A stretch of DNA of 64,000 bases, from NCBI RefSeq assembly GCF_024139115.2, contig NC_085139.1:7287533-7351532 (forward strand), in the 5' to 3' direction. Positions 12,382 through 23,319 of the stretch are shown in pieces. The DNA comes from Armigeres subalbatus (lineage: Eukaryota; Arthropoda; Insecta; Diptera; Culicidae). The translations under genes and the position numbers were made by a program. The notes below the pieces were generated by a model. The model ran no database searches, had not been told where the DNA came from, and saw only the letters and a list, made by a program, of their open reading frames with translations. Each line of letters opens with the position of its first letter. Within the stretch, counting starts at the first letter, position 1.

Positions 12382-12480
12382 CAGTTTGGAACCAGACGAT
12401 GATGGAAGCTCGATCGGTGACTTGGACTGATTCCGTTGCTGTTGTTGATATTCCGCAATTTGTTTGCGCAGTGTTGCAAT
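12382..12480 (-). CDS. Gmap: Internal exon, probably exon 2 of the GMAP-210-like golgin
   Basis: This 99-bp exon encodes 33 residues beginning IATLRKQIAEYQQQQ, a coiled-coil sequence with glutamine-rich polar positions, and ending in a serine-rich stretch. A polypyrimidine tract and TGCAG precede it and GTAAGT follows it, both close to consensus. It starts and ends in phase 0, which matches the phase of the donor after the golgin first exon at 54659. Joined in that order, the heptad pattern at the end of exon 1 continues without a break. Identity depends on that join: the exon alone is too short to name. No later exon is visible between 1 and 12381, so the next intron is over 12 kb. Confidence 0.65.
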
Positions 12481-13889
12481 CTGCAGTTAGGACGAGAGAG
12501 AGAAAAAAACATGCGACATGAATTTCGTTATCGTTACTGTTACAGCTCAAAAGAGGGTAAAGGGAGTTGACAATGCTTTGTAAAAAGCCCAGCAATTTTC
12601 CGATTATAATGTGCAATAATTGCTATTCTCCATAGTTTCCAGAGTGCGCACTTGCGCACCGCTTTCCATAATTCTCATTCGGTGCGGTGGTTTTCTGGCC
12701 AAATCGAGAACGCCCATTGGCGTTGCAAACGGATGGACGGCCGGGCGGGCGCGGAGCTACCATTTTCCACCCACCATTGCGCGCGCACAAAATGTGAAAG
12801 CTGAGCGGAGGATGCGATCGGGTAGGAGGTAGGCAGCGGTAACGACACCCGTCGACGCTCGATGCCTCTGAGAGCACCTGTACAAACTTGTGGATGCCGG
12901 ATATATTCCAGAGGCATGTTCATTGGGTTGAGCCTGAAATGGAGACATTTTTTCCAATGCCACTAGAGTATGACAAAAGGCATATTTCAGGATTGTTTTT
13001 TGTTGAACAGAAGGAGTAATAGGAGTTTTGTAAAAAGCGTTTTTCAAAGTAATACGATGGATCATAGCTAATTCATACATCAAAACGAAAAGCCTCATAT
13101 GAACAATGCATTTTTCACATATAGAACTGTACCGACACTGCTACACCTCTGAATCCCAAACTACGTTCTATTACAACCTCCATACGGTACGACTCGTAAG
13201 TAGTGGAGGTACCTGTCCGCGTCGCTGACGAGCTCGAGGGTGGACGGTTCCGAATTGGAACCAGGGACGTGGGAACCGCGCTTTGCCAGCCCCCTAAACG
13301 TACCGACCGGACCTCAACAACGGGCACCATTCTATAAAGTACCAGAACAAACGTGGCATACAACTTCACACTGGCTAGCTGATACCGTTCGGCAACCAGC
13401 AGCGTGGGGAACGCGCGGAGCATTCGACGAAACACGAAGTCGTCACAAATATAGTAATAATAAAAAAACACTTTTTGTGATAAGGAAAAATTTCCCTCCA
13501 ACAACGTACGAACAACTATAGTCGTCGTTGGAAGGTAACATGCTACCTTTATGACCGACAACTGTGTATACTAGGCCTGGGTATCGCGCATTGAAAAAAA
13601 AAGCGGTTGGATAAACGTTGCCCCATACTCATCCATTGGTCGTTGTTTATAAATGACAGATTTGTATCCATAAGCTTTGTAGTTGCTTTTTTCATTGGCT
13701 GGATAAATACTACGAGTGCTGAATGGCTCGAGCAAATTGCAAACTCAATTTCGAACAATAATTCGAAGCTGCGCTATTTGACGCATGTTGATCTTAAGTC
13801 CAGGTTTGTGTTGGTTGACCGACAACATATGCCGTAGACACATCATATTCTATAATTTAAAATAAGTATGTACCACAGTTAAAATCGAT
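12481..13889. other. Unassigned intronic sequence
   Basis: Patches at 12660-12920 and 13120-13440 are G+C-rich and open in several frames on both strands, with no domain I recognise. They could be solo LTR or conserved intronic sequence; nothing decides this. Confidence 0.35.
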
Positions 13890-13894
13890 CTAAT

Positions 13895-14343
13895 TATCCT
13901 TGGTTATTCGTGTAGACCTGAGTGCATACATATATCAAGCGATTTCTTGGAAAACCAAGATCCTAAGCTGTGAACTCATTTTATTCTATGTATCACGAAG
14001 GGCATGGACTATATTTAAAACATTCCGATTGATCTTTGGTCAATTGTGTAGACCAAGAACCTCTAAGGTTGACAGATTCTATTCTTTACATCAAACGGGC
14101 ATGAACCGTATACAAAATAGTCCGGTTTATCTTTGATTACTTATGAATATCAGTAGTCCTTATTCCAGAGATTTGTTGGATGACAAAGATTTCAAGCTGT
14201 GAACTCTTTCTATTCTATGTATCACAAATAAACATGTAAACTATTTAAAACCATCCAATTGATCTTTGAATAATTTTGTAAAAAGTCTTACTCCAGTGAT
14301 ATTTTGGATAACCGGGAAACTCTGACAAGGACACATTCTATTC
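13895..14343. repeat. Degenerate satellite array, left part
   Basis: Monomers of roughly 140-150 bp carry ATTCTATTCT, then TTTAAAAC, then GATTGATCTTTG, then TGTAGA. The same monomer resumes at 17302 after the nested insertions. Confidence 0.7.
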
Positions 14344-14410
14344 TTACTTACTTGATACTTGATGGGCTACAGCTCTTCGATGAACCTACGCCGAATGGAG
14401 TATCCTTCTC
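14290..14410. repeat. Left copy of a 121-bp target-site duplication
   Basis: It is identical by eye to 16588-16708. It spans the junction between the satellite and the 3' end of an RTE-like fragment, which shows that the element between the two copies (14411-16587) inserted afterwards. Confidence 0.85.
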
Positions 14411-14756
14411 AGGGGGCTGTTCGGCCACATTGAGAGTTGACGTAAAGTCAATGTCAACTTCTCTCCACGAACAGCCTAGATAGCTGTGTGGTGTCGGCAG
14501 CTGGTTATCTGGCTAAGAATAACATTACGTATTGCCTGTTCCAGTGGTAAAAGTCCACCATACAGGTGACTCCTAATTTTCGGTGTGATGCGGCTTTATG
14601 CTTACCGTGCCTACGAATGAATGGTTAGGGGGTTCTAATAAGAACCTAACCGCAAACGGAGCCTGTGAAGCACCAGGGCCCCCTTCACAGTATTTTAGCC
14701 CTCGCTGCGCTAACCGGAGCTATGGCGTGGTTGACTTTTACTTCTCCGAGATAATC

Positions 14757-16335
14757 GGCTACTCTTATTCAACCTCATCGTGAGGTTAAATAAGAGTAGG
14801 GTTATGAATATGTGTTTTAATTAGTTTTCAACAAATTGTCACCTATACGGATTCGCATAATGCATTTTTTACAATGTGCTTTGTGTATGTTACCTATATG
14901 GATTCGCATTATGCGTTTTTTTTTACAGTGTACTCTGTGTCTCGTCCTTGACGTTTGGCTTCGGCTACTCTTGTTCAATCTCAACGTGAGGTTAAATAAG
15001 AGTGGGGTTATGAATATGTGTTTTACTTAGTTTTTCAACAAATTGTCACCTGTATGGATTCGAATTATTCGTTTTCACAATGTACTCTGTGTTTCGTCTT
15101 TGACGTTCGGCTTTGGCTACTCTTGTTCAATCTCATCGTGAGTGTGGAGTTATGAATTGGGCTTATTCTACGAGTGGAGTGACGTGAGATTACTCGAATG
15201 ACGTGAGAACCCAAGCAACACAAGTTCAACAAATCTGGTTGCAGTAACCATATTGTGACTGAATCCGGTAATATATAAGTTACTGTGATTGATGTGCAAT
15301 ATGTGTGCTTCTCAGGAAGAGTCGTATAGCCCCATTTGAATAACATGGTCACCTCACGTGAGAATTGCTAAATTCGACTCACCTCACGTCATTCGACTCG
15401 TAGAATAAGCCCAAATATGTGTTTTACTTAGTTTTTCAACAAACTTCCACCTATATGGATTCGCATTTTGCATTTTTTTTTACAATGTACTTTGTGTTTG
15501 TCACCTATATGGATTCGCATTATGCGCTTTTCACAGTGTACTCTGTGTTTCGTCTTTGACGTTCGGCTTCAGCTACTCTTGTTTAATCTCAACTTGAGGT
15601 TGAATGAGGGTGGGATTATGAATATGTTTTTTACTTAGTTTTTCAACAAATTTTCACCTACATGGATTCGCATTATGCGTTTTTTTTTACAATGTACTTT
15701 GTGTCACCTATATGGATTCGTATTATGCGTTTTTCAAAGAGTAATCTGTGTTTCGTCTTTGATGTTTGGCTTCAGCTACTCTTGTTTAATCTCAACTTGA
15801 GGTTGAATAAGGGTGGGGTTATGAAAATGTTTTTTTTACTTAGTTTTTTTTTCAACAAATTGTCACCTATATGGATTCGCATTATGCATTTTTTTACAAT
15901 GTACTTTGTGTATGTTACCTTTATGGATTCGCATTATGCGTTTTTCACAGTGTACTCTGTGTCTCGTCCTTGACGTTCGGCTTCGGCTACTCTTGTTCAA
16001 TCTCAACGTGAGGTTACATAAGAGTGGGGTTATGAATATGTATTTTACTTAGTTTTCAACAAATTGTCACCTATATGGATTCGCATTATGCGTTTTTCAC
16101 AGTGTACTCTGTGTTTCGTTCTTGACGTTCGGTTTCGGCTACTCTTGTTCAATTTCAACGTGAGGTTCAATAAGAATAAGTTTATGAATATGTGTTTTAC
16201 TTAGTTTTCAACAAATTGCCACCTATATGGATTCGCATTATGCGATTTTTACAATGTACTTTATGATTGTCACCTATATGGATTCGCATTATGCGTTTTT
16301 CATAGTGCACTCTGTGTTTCGTCTTTGTCGTTCGT
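14757..16335 (+). repeat. Tandem array of about seven 155-220-bp units
   Basis: Each unit contains GGCTACTCTTGTTCAATCTC, then GAGGTTAAATAAGAGTGGGG, TTATGAATATG, one or two copies of CACCTATATGGATTCGCATT and a TGTACTCTGTGTTTCGTC end. Unit starts lie near 14757, 14953, 15113, 15571, 15772, 15983 and 16136. Units with two inner subrepeats are longer than those with one. Repeated 5' modules occur as promoter monomers in some LINEs. Confidence 0.85.
15158..15413. mobile_element. MITE with about 32-bp inverted repeats and AAT target duplication
   Basis: The ends TGGGCTTATTCTACGAGT and complement enclose 256 bp. AAT flanks both sides (15155-15157, 15414-15416) and removing the element restores an intact array unit. 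A 3-bp duplication is typical of PIF/Harbinger, although the target there is usually TAA or TTA. Confidence 0.8.
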
Positions 16336-16587
16336 CCATTGTTACGTCCTCTGTTGTGACACCTCTCTTTAGTCCCTAGCTGAATGCGTGTGAGTCTACA
16401 TAATTGGCTTTCCTATAAATGGTTCCATTCCCTTTTCCAACTTCACTTCCTCTTCCTTTCCCCTTTTCACTTCCTTTTCCGTCAGGTAAATGATGAGAAA
16501 GGCCAGTGAAGGCGATGGCACAAATCTCCCAAATTGAGGGGAACGTGCCTCCTGAGCCGACGTTCTGATACCTGATACCTGATACCT

Positions 16588-16708
16588 ACTCCAGTGATAT
16601 TTTGGATAACCGGGAAACTCTGACAAGGACACATTCTATTCTTACTTACTTGATACTTGATGGGCTACAGCTCTTCGATGAACCTACGCCGAATGGAGTA
16701 TCCTTCTC
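16588..16708. repeat. Right copy of the 121-bp target-site duplication
   Basis: It matches 14290-14410 over its full length; past 16708 the sequence continues into the RTE-like fragment, while the left copy breaks at 14410. Confidence 0.85.
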
Positions 16709-17301
16709 CACTGGACTCGATCCTGGGCCAATCGCTTCCAGTCGCCCTGAACATTGAGCGCCCTCAGGTCCTCTTCAACTGCAAAAAGCCATCATGTACG
16801 CGGCCTTCCACGAAGCCTGCGGTCTCTTCCGGGTTCTCTACTAAATATTATCTTCGCTTGACGTTCTTCCGGCATACGAACAACGTGACCAGCCCACCGT
16901 AGTCTGCCGTGTTGTATGAGCTTAATAATATCCAGCCCTTTATACACCTGGTACAATTCGTGATTCATGCGACGCCGCCAGATACCGTTCTCCTGTTTAC
17001 CGCCGTGTATTGTCCACAGCACCTTACGCTCAAACACTCCGAGAGCTCTACGATCAGCCTCCTTTAACGTCCATGTCTCATGGCCGTATAAAGCCACCGG
17101 AAGAATCAGAGTAGTATACATCGCGAGTTTTGTTTTCGTTTGCAGACTACGGGACTTAAGCTGGTTACGAAGTCCGTAATAAGCCCTATTTGCAGCTGCA
17201 ATACGCCTTTTTACCTCGCCGGTAACATCATTATCGCACGTCACTAATGTTCCAAGATACACAAATTCTTATACCACTTCAAATTTATCACCATCCAGCA
17301 C
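16642..17301 (-). pseudogene. 3' part of an RTE-like LINE, 5'-truncated
   Basis: The minus strand encodes the conserved region after the RT domain: EFVYLGTLVTCDNDV, LYGHETWTLKE, GRLRWAGHVVRMP, then after an in-frame TGA, WRRILHSA. A second in-frame stop lies at about 17268. The 3' tail is AAGTAAGTAAG. CATTCTATTC flanks the reconstituted insertion (14334-14343 and 17302-17311), so it landed in the satellite. It belongs to a different subfamily from the copy at 23065. Confidence 0.8.
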
Positions 17302-17860
17302 CATTCTATTCTACACATCCAAAAATACATGGACCACGCGTGTAGATCTTAAGGCCTAACTCCAAGGATATTTTGGATTACAGAGAACCTCTGCCGTTGA
17401 CTCATTCTATTCTACACATAATAAATAAATAATCCAAAAGGGCAAGTGTCATATTATAAACAGTTCGACTAATCTCTAGTTACGCGTGTAGATCTTAAGG
17501 CCTTAAGGCCTAACTCCTTAGGAACGAGAATATCTGGCGTTGGCTAATTCTGTTCTACACATCGAGAAGGGCATGTATCATAATTAAAACAGTACGATTG
17601 ATCTTTAGATAGGCGTATAGATCTTAAGGCCTAACTCCTGATATTTCTTGAATGACCCAGAATCTCTTATGTTGGCTTATTCTGTTCTACACATCGAGAA
17701 GGGCATGTATCATAATTAAAACAGTACGATTGATTTTCAGTTACGCGTGTAGATCTTAAGGCCTAACTCCAGTGATTTTTTGGATGACCGAGAACCTCTG
17801 CTATTGACACATTCTATTCTACACATCCAAAAGGGTACGTACCATAATTAAGAGAGAGAT
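17302..17860. repeat. Degenerate satellite array, right part
   Basis: About four monomers of 124-147 bp share GTAGATCTTAAGGCCTAACT and ATTCTATTCTACACATC. They continue the array at 13895-14343. Confidence 0.75.
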
Positions 17861-18198
17861 GGGCTGCGAAATGGTGAGTTGACATCTGGGAAGGAGCGAC
17901 CTACACAGCTCTGGTCCTCACAAGTTCCAATCTCACGCTTCCACGGGTCTTCCAATGACAATTGACCGCCAGCTAAGGGTTGCGTACTTAGCTGGTAGTG
18001 CAGCCTGGGCACTGTTGTCCTTCTGACATCAGCTAGAGTGAGTGGGATCGACCAAGGGGACCATCTTCTTTAACTCCTAATCCAAAGGCGTTAAGCGACC
18101 CGTGCCGAGGGGATGCATGGTGAAATAATGAGCTAGGCCTTTAACGGAGCCTGTGGGGTACCTGGTCACCCTCCACAGTAATTGTCCCTTATCGCGTC

Positions 18199-19815
18199 AT
18201 GCTGGGCTCTGGCGTGGTGGACCTCTTTTCCCGAGTAACTCGTGGGACCAAAATGGAAAAACAAGTCAATTCTTCAATTAGTGGTAGTAGTGTAGGCGAC
18301 AACCCCTTCGCAAGAGGTGGGTTGTTCAGGTCTCCGCCTAGGAGGCCAGATGCAATGGGTCAGCGTGGGTCACTTAACCATCTCCCAGGCTACGCCGGTA
18401 GAGGTTATGGACGGCCCATGGCTTGTGGAGGTGATGAAACGCAAACGCGATGGGCTTTCGGCCTTAGAGGTGGCGACGGAACAGCTGGACGGCATCATCG
18501 ACTTTGCGTCATCGAAGCATAATATCAGGACCTCAAGAGGAGCTTACTAAAACTTCGAAAGTCGATGTTGGACGCTAAGCTGGAGAGGGCGGTCGGGACG
18601 GCCAAGTGTAAGCCCGTGGAATCCGTGGAGTCGAGGTCTACCCAGACTGAGGCCCAAGGATTCGCGGACTCGGGCAAGGTCGAATCGACCGAGGGCGTGC
18701 CAGCGAAGACGGTGGTGCCAAAGTCTACCCAGACTGAGGCTCAAGTATTCGCGGGCACGTCGGGGGTGACTGCTCCAACGGAGCAGACACAAAAACGGGG
18801 GAGACAGTCTCCAGGGGACGAGCTCCCTGGGGGCCGCTCCAAAACGCGGAGGGTTACTACCCCGAACAAGGGTAGTGGGGCTGGGATGCTGAACCCCGGC
18901 CAGGTACCTCCAAAACCGGGGGAGGAAGGACCTGGAAAGGTCCGTCCACCCAGGAAAGACGGTGGTATGGGGTTACGGCAGGCTGAGAGCTCTCAGCCGC
19001 ATCAGACCAGGGAAATAGAGGGGGATGACGCCTCCTGGACCCTGGTCAAGAACAAGAGGAAACCGAAGACGTCAAGGGCCGAAAAGAAAGCCCAGGCGAA
19101 TGAGGGTAGCAAGAAGTCTAGGGTAGGTGCCAATCACTCCAGGGCGATGCCTAGTCATCAAGACGGACGAGGCTAAGTACTCGGACGTCTTGAAGGCTAT
19201 GAGGAGTGACGTCAAGCTCGGTGAACTCGGCGCCGACGTACGGTGAATAAGACGTACCCGGATGGGCGAGATGATCCTCGAGCTGAAGCGGGGCGTCTCG
19301 CAAAAGGGCGCCGCCTACAAGAAGTTGGCGGAGGAAGTCCTTGGCGAGACGGTCAAGGTGAGGGCACTCACGACGGAGGTGAATCTAAGGGTTAAAGACC
19401 TGGACGAGATCACCGAAGTCGAAGAGCTCGTCACGGCACTGCGGCGACAGTGTGAAGTGGAGACGCCCACCGCAGCCGTTCGACTACAGAAAGGTTGGGC
19501 AGGGACCTGGGGAAATTGGTTCGGCTATCTGCAGCGGACGCCTCCAAGTTAGTCAAGTTAGGGAGCGTCAAGGTGGGATGGACGGTGTGCCCTGTGGGCA
19601 TATACGAGCAACCCGAAGTTTGCTTCAAGTGCCTGGAACCGGGGCACAAGCAATGGGACTGCAAAGGCCCTGACAGAAGCAGTCTCTGCCGACGCTGCGG
19701 ATTGGAGGGACATAAGGCACAATGCTGCACGAACCCTCCCAATTGTTTGATTTGTTCCAGCAAAGCTGTGAACGATGTGCCCGGCGTTTAAGCGTGCTGC
19801 AAAATCACAGTGCAG
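18199..19815 (+). pseudogene. ORF1 (gag-like) of R1-like element, frameshifted
   Basis: Protein pieces in several frames carry a serine- and lysine-rich N-terminal half (SPGDELPGGRSKTRR, SWTLVKNKRKP), an RNA-binding middle region (RVKDLDEITEVEELVTALR) and CCHC knuckles CFKCLEPGHKQWDC and CRRCGLEGHKAQC, with the third knuckle cut by a short deletion. ORF1 would end at the TAA after TGCAGG near 19815. It would package LINE RNA; this copy is broken. Confidence 0.8.
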
Positions 19816-20080
19816 GTAACGCAGCTGGCTTGCTCGGCCTCGCCCGAGTGTTTGGTGTGCGCAGGTTTAGAGGAAACGGCGGAACACGTGTTGTTCGTGT
19901 GCCCACGTTTTCGCGCAATGCGTGACCACATGCTTGCCACATGTGGTCTGGACACTACCCCGGACAACCTAGTTCGGAGGATGTGTAAAGATGAAGTTGA
20001 CTGGAACGCCGTTTTATCGGCTATCGCCCAAATCGTCTCGAAGCTACACAGAAAGTGGCGCGTGGATTCAAGGATGACTA
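19816..20080 (+). pseudogene. C-terminal end of R1-like ORF2
   Basis: The frame encodes CLVCAGLEETAEHVLFVCPRF, with C..C, H and C ligands of the zinc finger found at the end of ORF2 in R1, LOA and Jockey LINEs. It follows ORF1 with no endonuclease or RT between. Confidence 0.8.
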
Positions 20081-20775
20081 GTTCAGGCGCAAACAAGAGG
20101 TGGTCCAAAGGATCGGAGTCGGCTTCATGGGTCATACCGGTGGTCATGCTCTGTGGTCGAACTCGATCCTTTTATCGACCAAGTGGCCGCGCGAAGAACA
20201 ACATGGTATCGTCGCATTCGTGGCGTCGGTCAACCGGGCGGGTTCCGAGCCCGAGGACGGAAAGGGGTCCTCGTCAAGGCTGGGGCAGGCATAGACACCG
20301 CGTCGGCAAGTCCCTCTGTGTGTTGGCGAATAGGCCCTGTCGCAGAGAGGTCAATTTGGGGTGCACGCGGCATCATCATTCTTGATACCAGTCGTGCAGA
20401 AGGAAGCAGGCGCGAAGTCGACCCTTCCCACCTTCCGAGGACATAGGGCGTAGTAAGGCCACCTGAAAAGCCGGCAATGCGCTGGCACGATACCATGGTT
20501 TTCTTCTAAAAAGCGAGCCATGATGTTCGGTGCTGCAAGGACACGCAGCTAACCTCGAGGATGCGTTGTGCACTGGCCCCCCTTTGAAGCATTACTTTCT
20601 GGTTGTACCGAAGGGACTATGGGCTTGGCGGCAATGGAAACGGTTTAGCTAGTCGGGGATGTAGTCCTACCTCCCTCATTTGCTGTTGGAAGTGGTCCCT
20701 AACCCCGCACTTCCTGGACAACCCAGGATGTCTGTTGTGCAGATTCCCCCTCCATTGCCTAGGAAGAAAAAAAAA

Positions 20776-21704
20776 CGAGCAATGGGTAATGTTTTGAACA
20801 TAACCGCGAGTAGACGTAGGACTTATATAAACGTAATGTATTTACATTCAACTTTTGAATTTCTGGGGTTTGATAATAGGTATTGATTTTGGAAACAACA
20901 AGCTGTGTAGAATTATTAGCAATTTGTGTATTCAAAACTTCAGGAAATAAAACTAATAAATAAAAACATAATCAGATATCAGAATAGCCGTGAACTCCGA
21001 GCGATGCGATGGGCGATCGCATCAATCGCAACCGACACCACTGCATCCGACCATCATCAAGCATAGAATGACAAAAAATATGTCCACTTTTTCATGCATA
21101 TTCTCCTGCTGGCAACTGCATGCTGTGTACGTACACACAGCGAATGAACGAGAAAAAATAATACTGGCAGACCCACCGACCGGCAGGGCAGCTCTCCCAC
21201 AGCGAACGAACGAAAAAAAATGCACGAACAAAAAGCACGTCAATACGCGCTGCAGTCACAAACTGAAATGATTCACACACGGCAGGCACAGCTTCTTTTA
21301 TACACAAAGAAACTATTGCGGTGGACCTGAAGGCCCGTGGGATACTGCATTCTGATGTCCGTGTTAGGAATGCACGGGATTGGTTATATATGAAATTGTT
21401 ATTGGCTTTGACAAGAATTGGAAATTTTAATAACTAATCATTAATAATCTAAAGTTTCAATGAAATTGACAAATTGCTGGAGAATGTCCAAGTCGATTGA
21501 TATATAAATCTTCGAAATCCACCCAAAGATAAAGGCGCTAGTAACGTTCGAAATCTTCCCTTCCAGCGTAACGCTCTCGATTTCCAAAAATCTAAATGAC
21601 ACCCAGTATAGTAAAGAAAGACGTAAGTCCTACGTCAAAAAAGAGGCCTCTAGGTATAACCATATTTGTTTGTTTATGGTTTTCCGATCGATGTCGGTGA
21701 TGTA
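20776..21704. other. Intronic sequence without a recognised gene
   Basis: Small frames at 20990-21307 on both strands show no domain. A GACGTA...TACGTC word near 21624 recurs near 11585 and suggests an old repeat. Confidence 0.4.
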
Positions 21705-21922
21705 GGGTAAACTGGGGTAATATGCACCACGGTGCAAAACGACGTCTTGGTATTTTTAGCGGTGTTTCAGAAATATTTCCAAAAAGGTTTACTACTAGCC
21801 TGTTAGTTCGAGATCCGAACTACATGCGCTGTAGTAAATACTCTCGAAAAACTGCCGAAAATGTACTCAAAAATGCCTAAGGGTTGTTTTGCCCCGGGGG
21901 TGCATATTACCCCAGTTTCCCC
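21705..21922. mobile_element. MITE with GGGG ends and TA duplication
   Basis: The inverted ends GGGTAAACTGGGGTAATATG and complement (about 24 bp) enclose 218 bp and sit between TA dinucleotides (21703-21704, 21923-21924). Confidence 0.8.
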
Positions 21923-22064
21923 TACCTTTTTGGAAACATATTGGAAATTATTTTATTATTTAGTTTGTCCTTTAATAATTCTGTATTCTTTCAGGTTCCA
22001 GCAAGATATGTATGATATGCTATTGGTAATACCTAGGCACTCGCAATCAAACATGTACATACAG

Positions 22065-22304
22065 ATAAGAAAATTATTTTGAGCTTTTTAGTGGAATGTC
22101 TTCAGTTGTCATAAGACGAGTTTATACAATCCCATTGAATTCCACCAGTGTCTTGTACTTGACTCGACGAGTCGACTCGACCAAGTCGAGTCAAGTACAA
22201 GACACTGAAGACGGACTTACTGTTGAGGTCGAAATACGTATCTGTCAAGATACAATTAAGTGGTGGAATTCAATGGGATTGTATAAACTCGTCTTATGAC
22301 AAGT
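22065..22304. mobile_element. Palindromic MITE, copy A
   Basis: The arms TTGTCATAAGACGAGTTT and CCCATTGAATTCCACCA recur inverted at the right end. A shoulder (AGCTTTTTAGTGGAATGTC) precedes the left arm and is also found next to the other copy at 33160-33390, in opposite orientation. Inside is a perfect 22-bp inverted pair (AGTGTCTTGTACTTGACTCG...). Confidence 0.75.
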
Positions 22305-23052
22305 GATGTACATACAATCAAAAGAAAGGCTATAGCTGAACGCGTCGGTCAAAAAACCAACGATGAAGACTTTCCGTAATTTTGGTCTTTGGCAGCATGA
22401 ATCCGCGTGGCGTGCAAACATTTATCTGCAAACAAATTCCCAAAATTTCTCAATTTCTGTTAATTATCGCGATTTTTTTTCTGAATTCCCCGATATACCT
22501 CTTCGTTTTTTTTTAATTTTCCGGTAATATTTTTTGGAATGAACCCGGCAACTTATCTGGTTTTCTACAGTTAATTTTTTGGTATTTCAAGGAATAATCC
22601 TTTTGAATTCCATCGTAAAAGTCTTCCGAACTTTCACAAGTTAATATTTCGCCACAAAATTTTCTAGGATTTTTTTCAATTCTTTGGAATCTTCTTGAAT
22701 TTTTTTGATTCTTTACACAATACCAACATTATCCCATATGATTCAGAGCGGTAATAAACTAAGTTCCTCCACCACAATTAGACGAACTGCTGAAGTGGAG
22801 TTATTCTTCTGGGTTTTAACCAAGAAAAATCGTAAAAGAATTTGAAGAAAAGTCCTCTGTTGCTTTATCTTTTATTGGTTAGAGTGTTCAGAAATGTTGA
22901 ACAGCTCTTTTCAGTGATGGATCGAAGCTGATCACTATTGGAAGTGACAGGTTAGCTGGTGTGCAGAGACCAATTGGCCTTGTTAGTTTGTATATCTTAG
23001 ATACTGTCAAAAGATTGTCGAGCACAGGGGAGGCAATCTTATGGTCTGAGGA
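22305..23052. other. Intronic A+T-rich stretch with one open frame split by insertions
   Basis: From 22888 to 23052 the minus strand stays open into the LINE target site and continues at 26378-26400 when the LINE is removed. The frame ends in a stop at 22888. I do not recognise the protein. The rest is A+T-rich and empty. Confidence 0.35.
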
Positions 23053-23319
23053 TGTTACACTAACACTTGGGGGCATCAGGGACTATGTCCAAGGGCTTGA
23101 CGATCCCTCCCCAGGCCATCTGCGAGTTGTGGCGCCTGCCTAGGATGTGGTGGGGTTTGACAGTGGGCCCTGTTAAACCTCTATAAAAAGCTGCATGTAT
23201 CCGCAAGTAGGCTCCGCTAAAGCGACCGTGTGCCGCTCAAAGCGCACAAGCCCAAGTCCTGGTGTTAGGTGGGACGCTAAACAGCCCTGACACGACGGCC
23301 CTCCGACGAGACAGGAGGT

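Larger units (their letters stand above)
14411..16587 (+). mobile_element. Non-autonomous LINE with tandem-repeat core
   Basis: The element has three parts. Its 5' 340 bp resemble the 5' leader of the R1-like half-LINE at 17861 (shared ACGGAGCCTGTG, then CCCTCCACAG-like, then GGCGTGGTNGAC). Next is a 1.6-kb tandem array. Last comes a 3' segment ending in three copies of GATACCT. It lacks any ORF. Flanking direct repeats of 121 bp (14290-14410, 16588-16708) are exactly at its two ends. The heptamer tail and the leader argue for LINE-type movement in trans. Confidence 0.75.
17861..20775 (+). mobile_element. R1-like half-LINE, copy 1
   Basis: It begins GGGCTGCGAAATGG and ends in an A-run after CCATTGCCTAGGAAG. 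It consists of a 5' leader, a complete ORF1, then directly the C-terminal zinc-finger end of ORF2 and a 3' UTR. The endonuclease and reverse transcriptase are missing. The second copy at 45701-47546 shares the ORF1-ORF2 junction exactly. No clear target duplication is visible here. Confidence 0.8.

Noticed and set aside
12620..13561. Several open frames of 70-148 codons
   Set aside because: Mutually overlapping on both strands, no domain; a solo LTR is possible but no matching ends were found.
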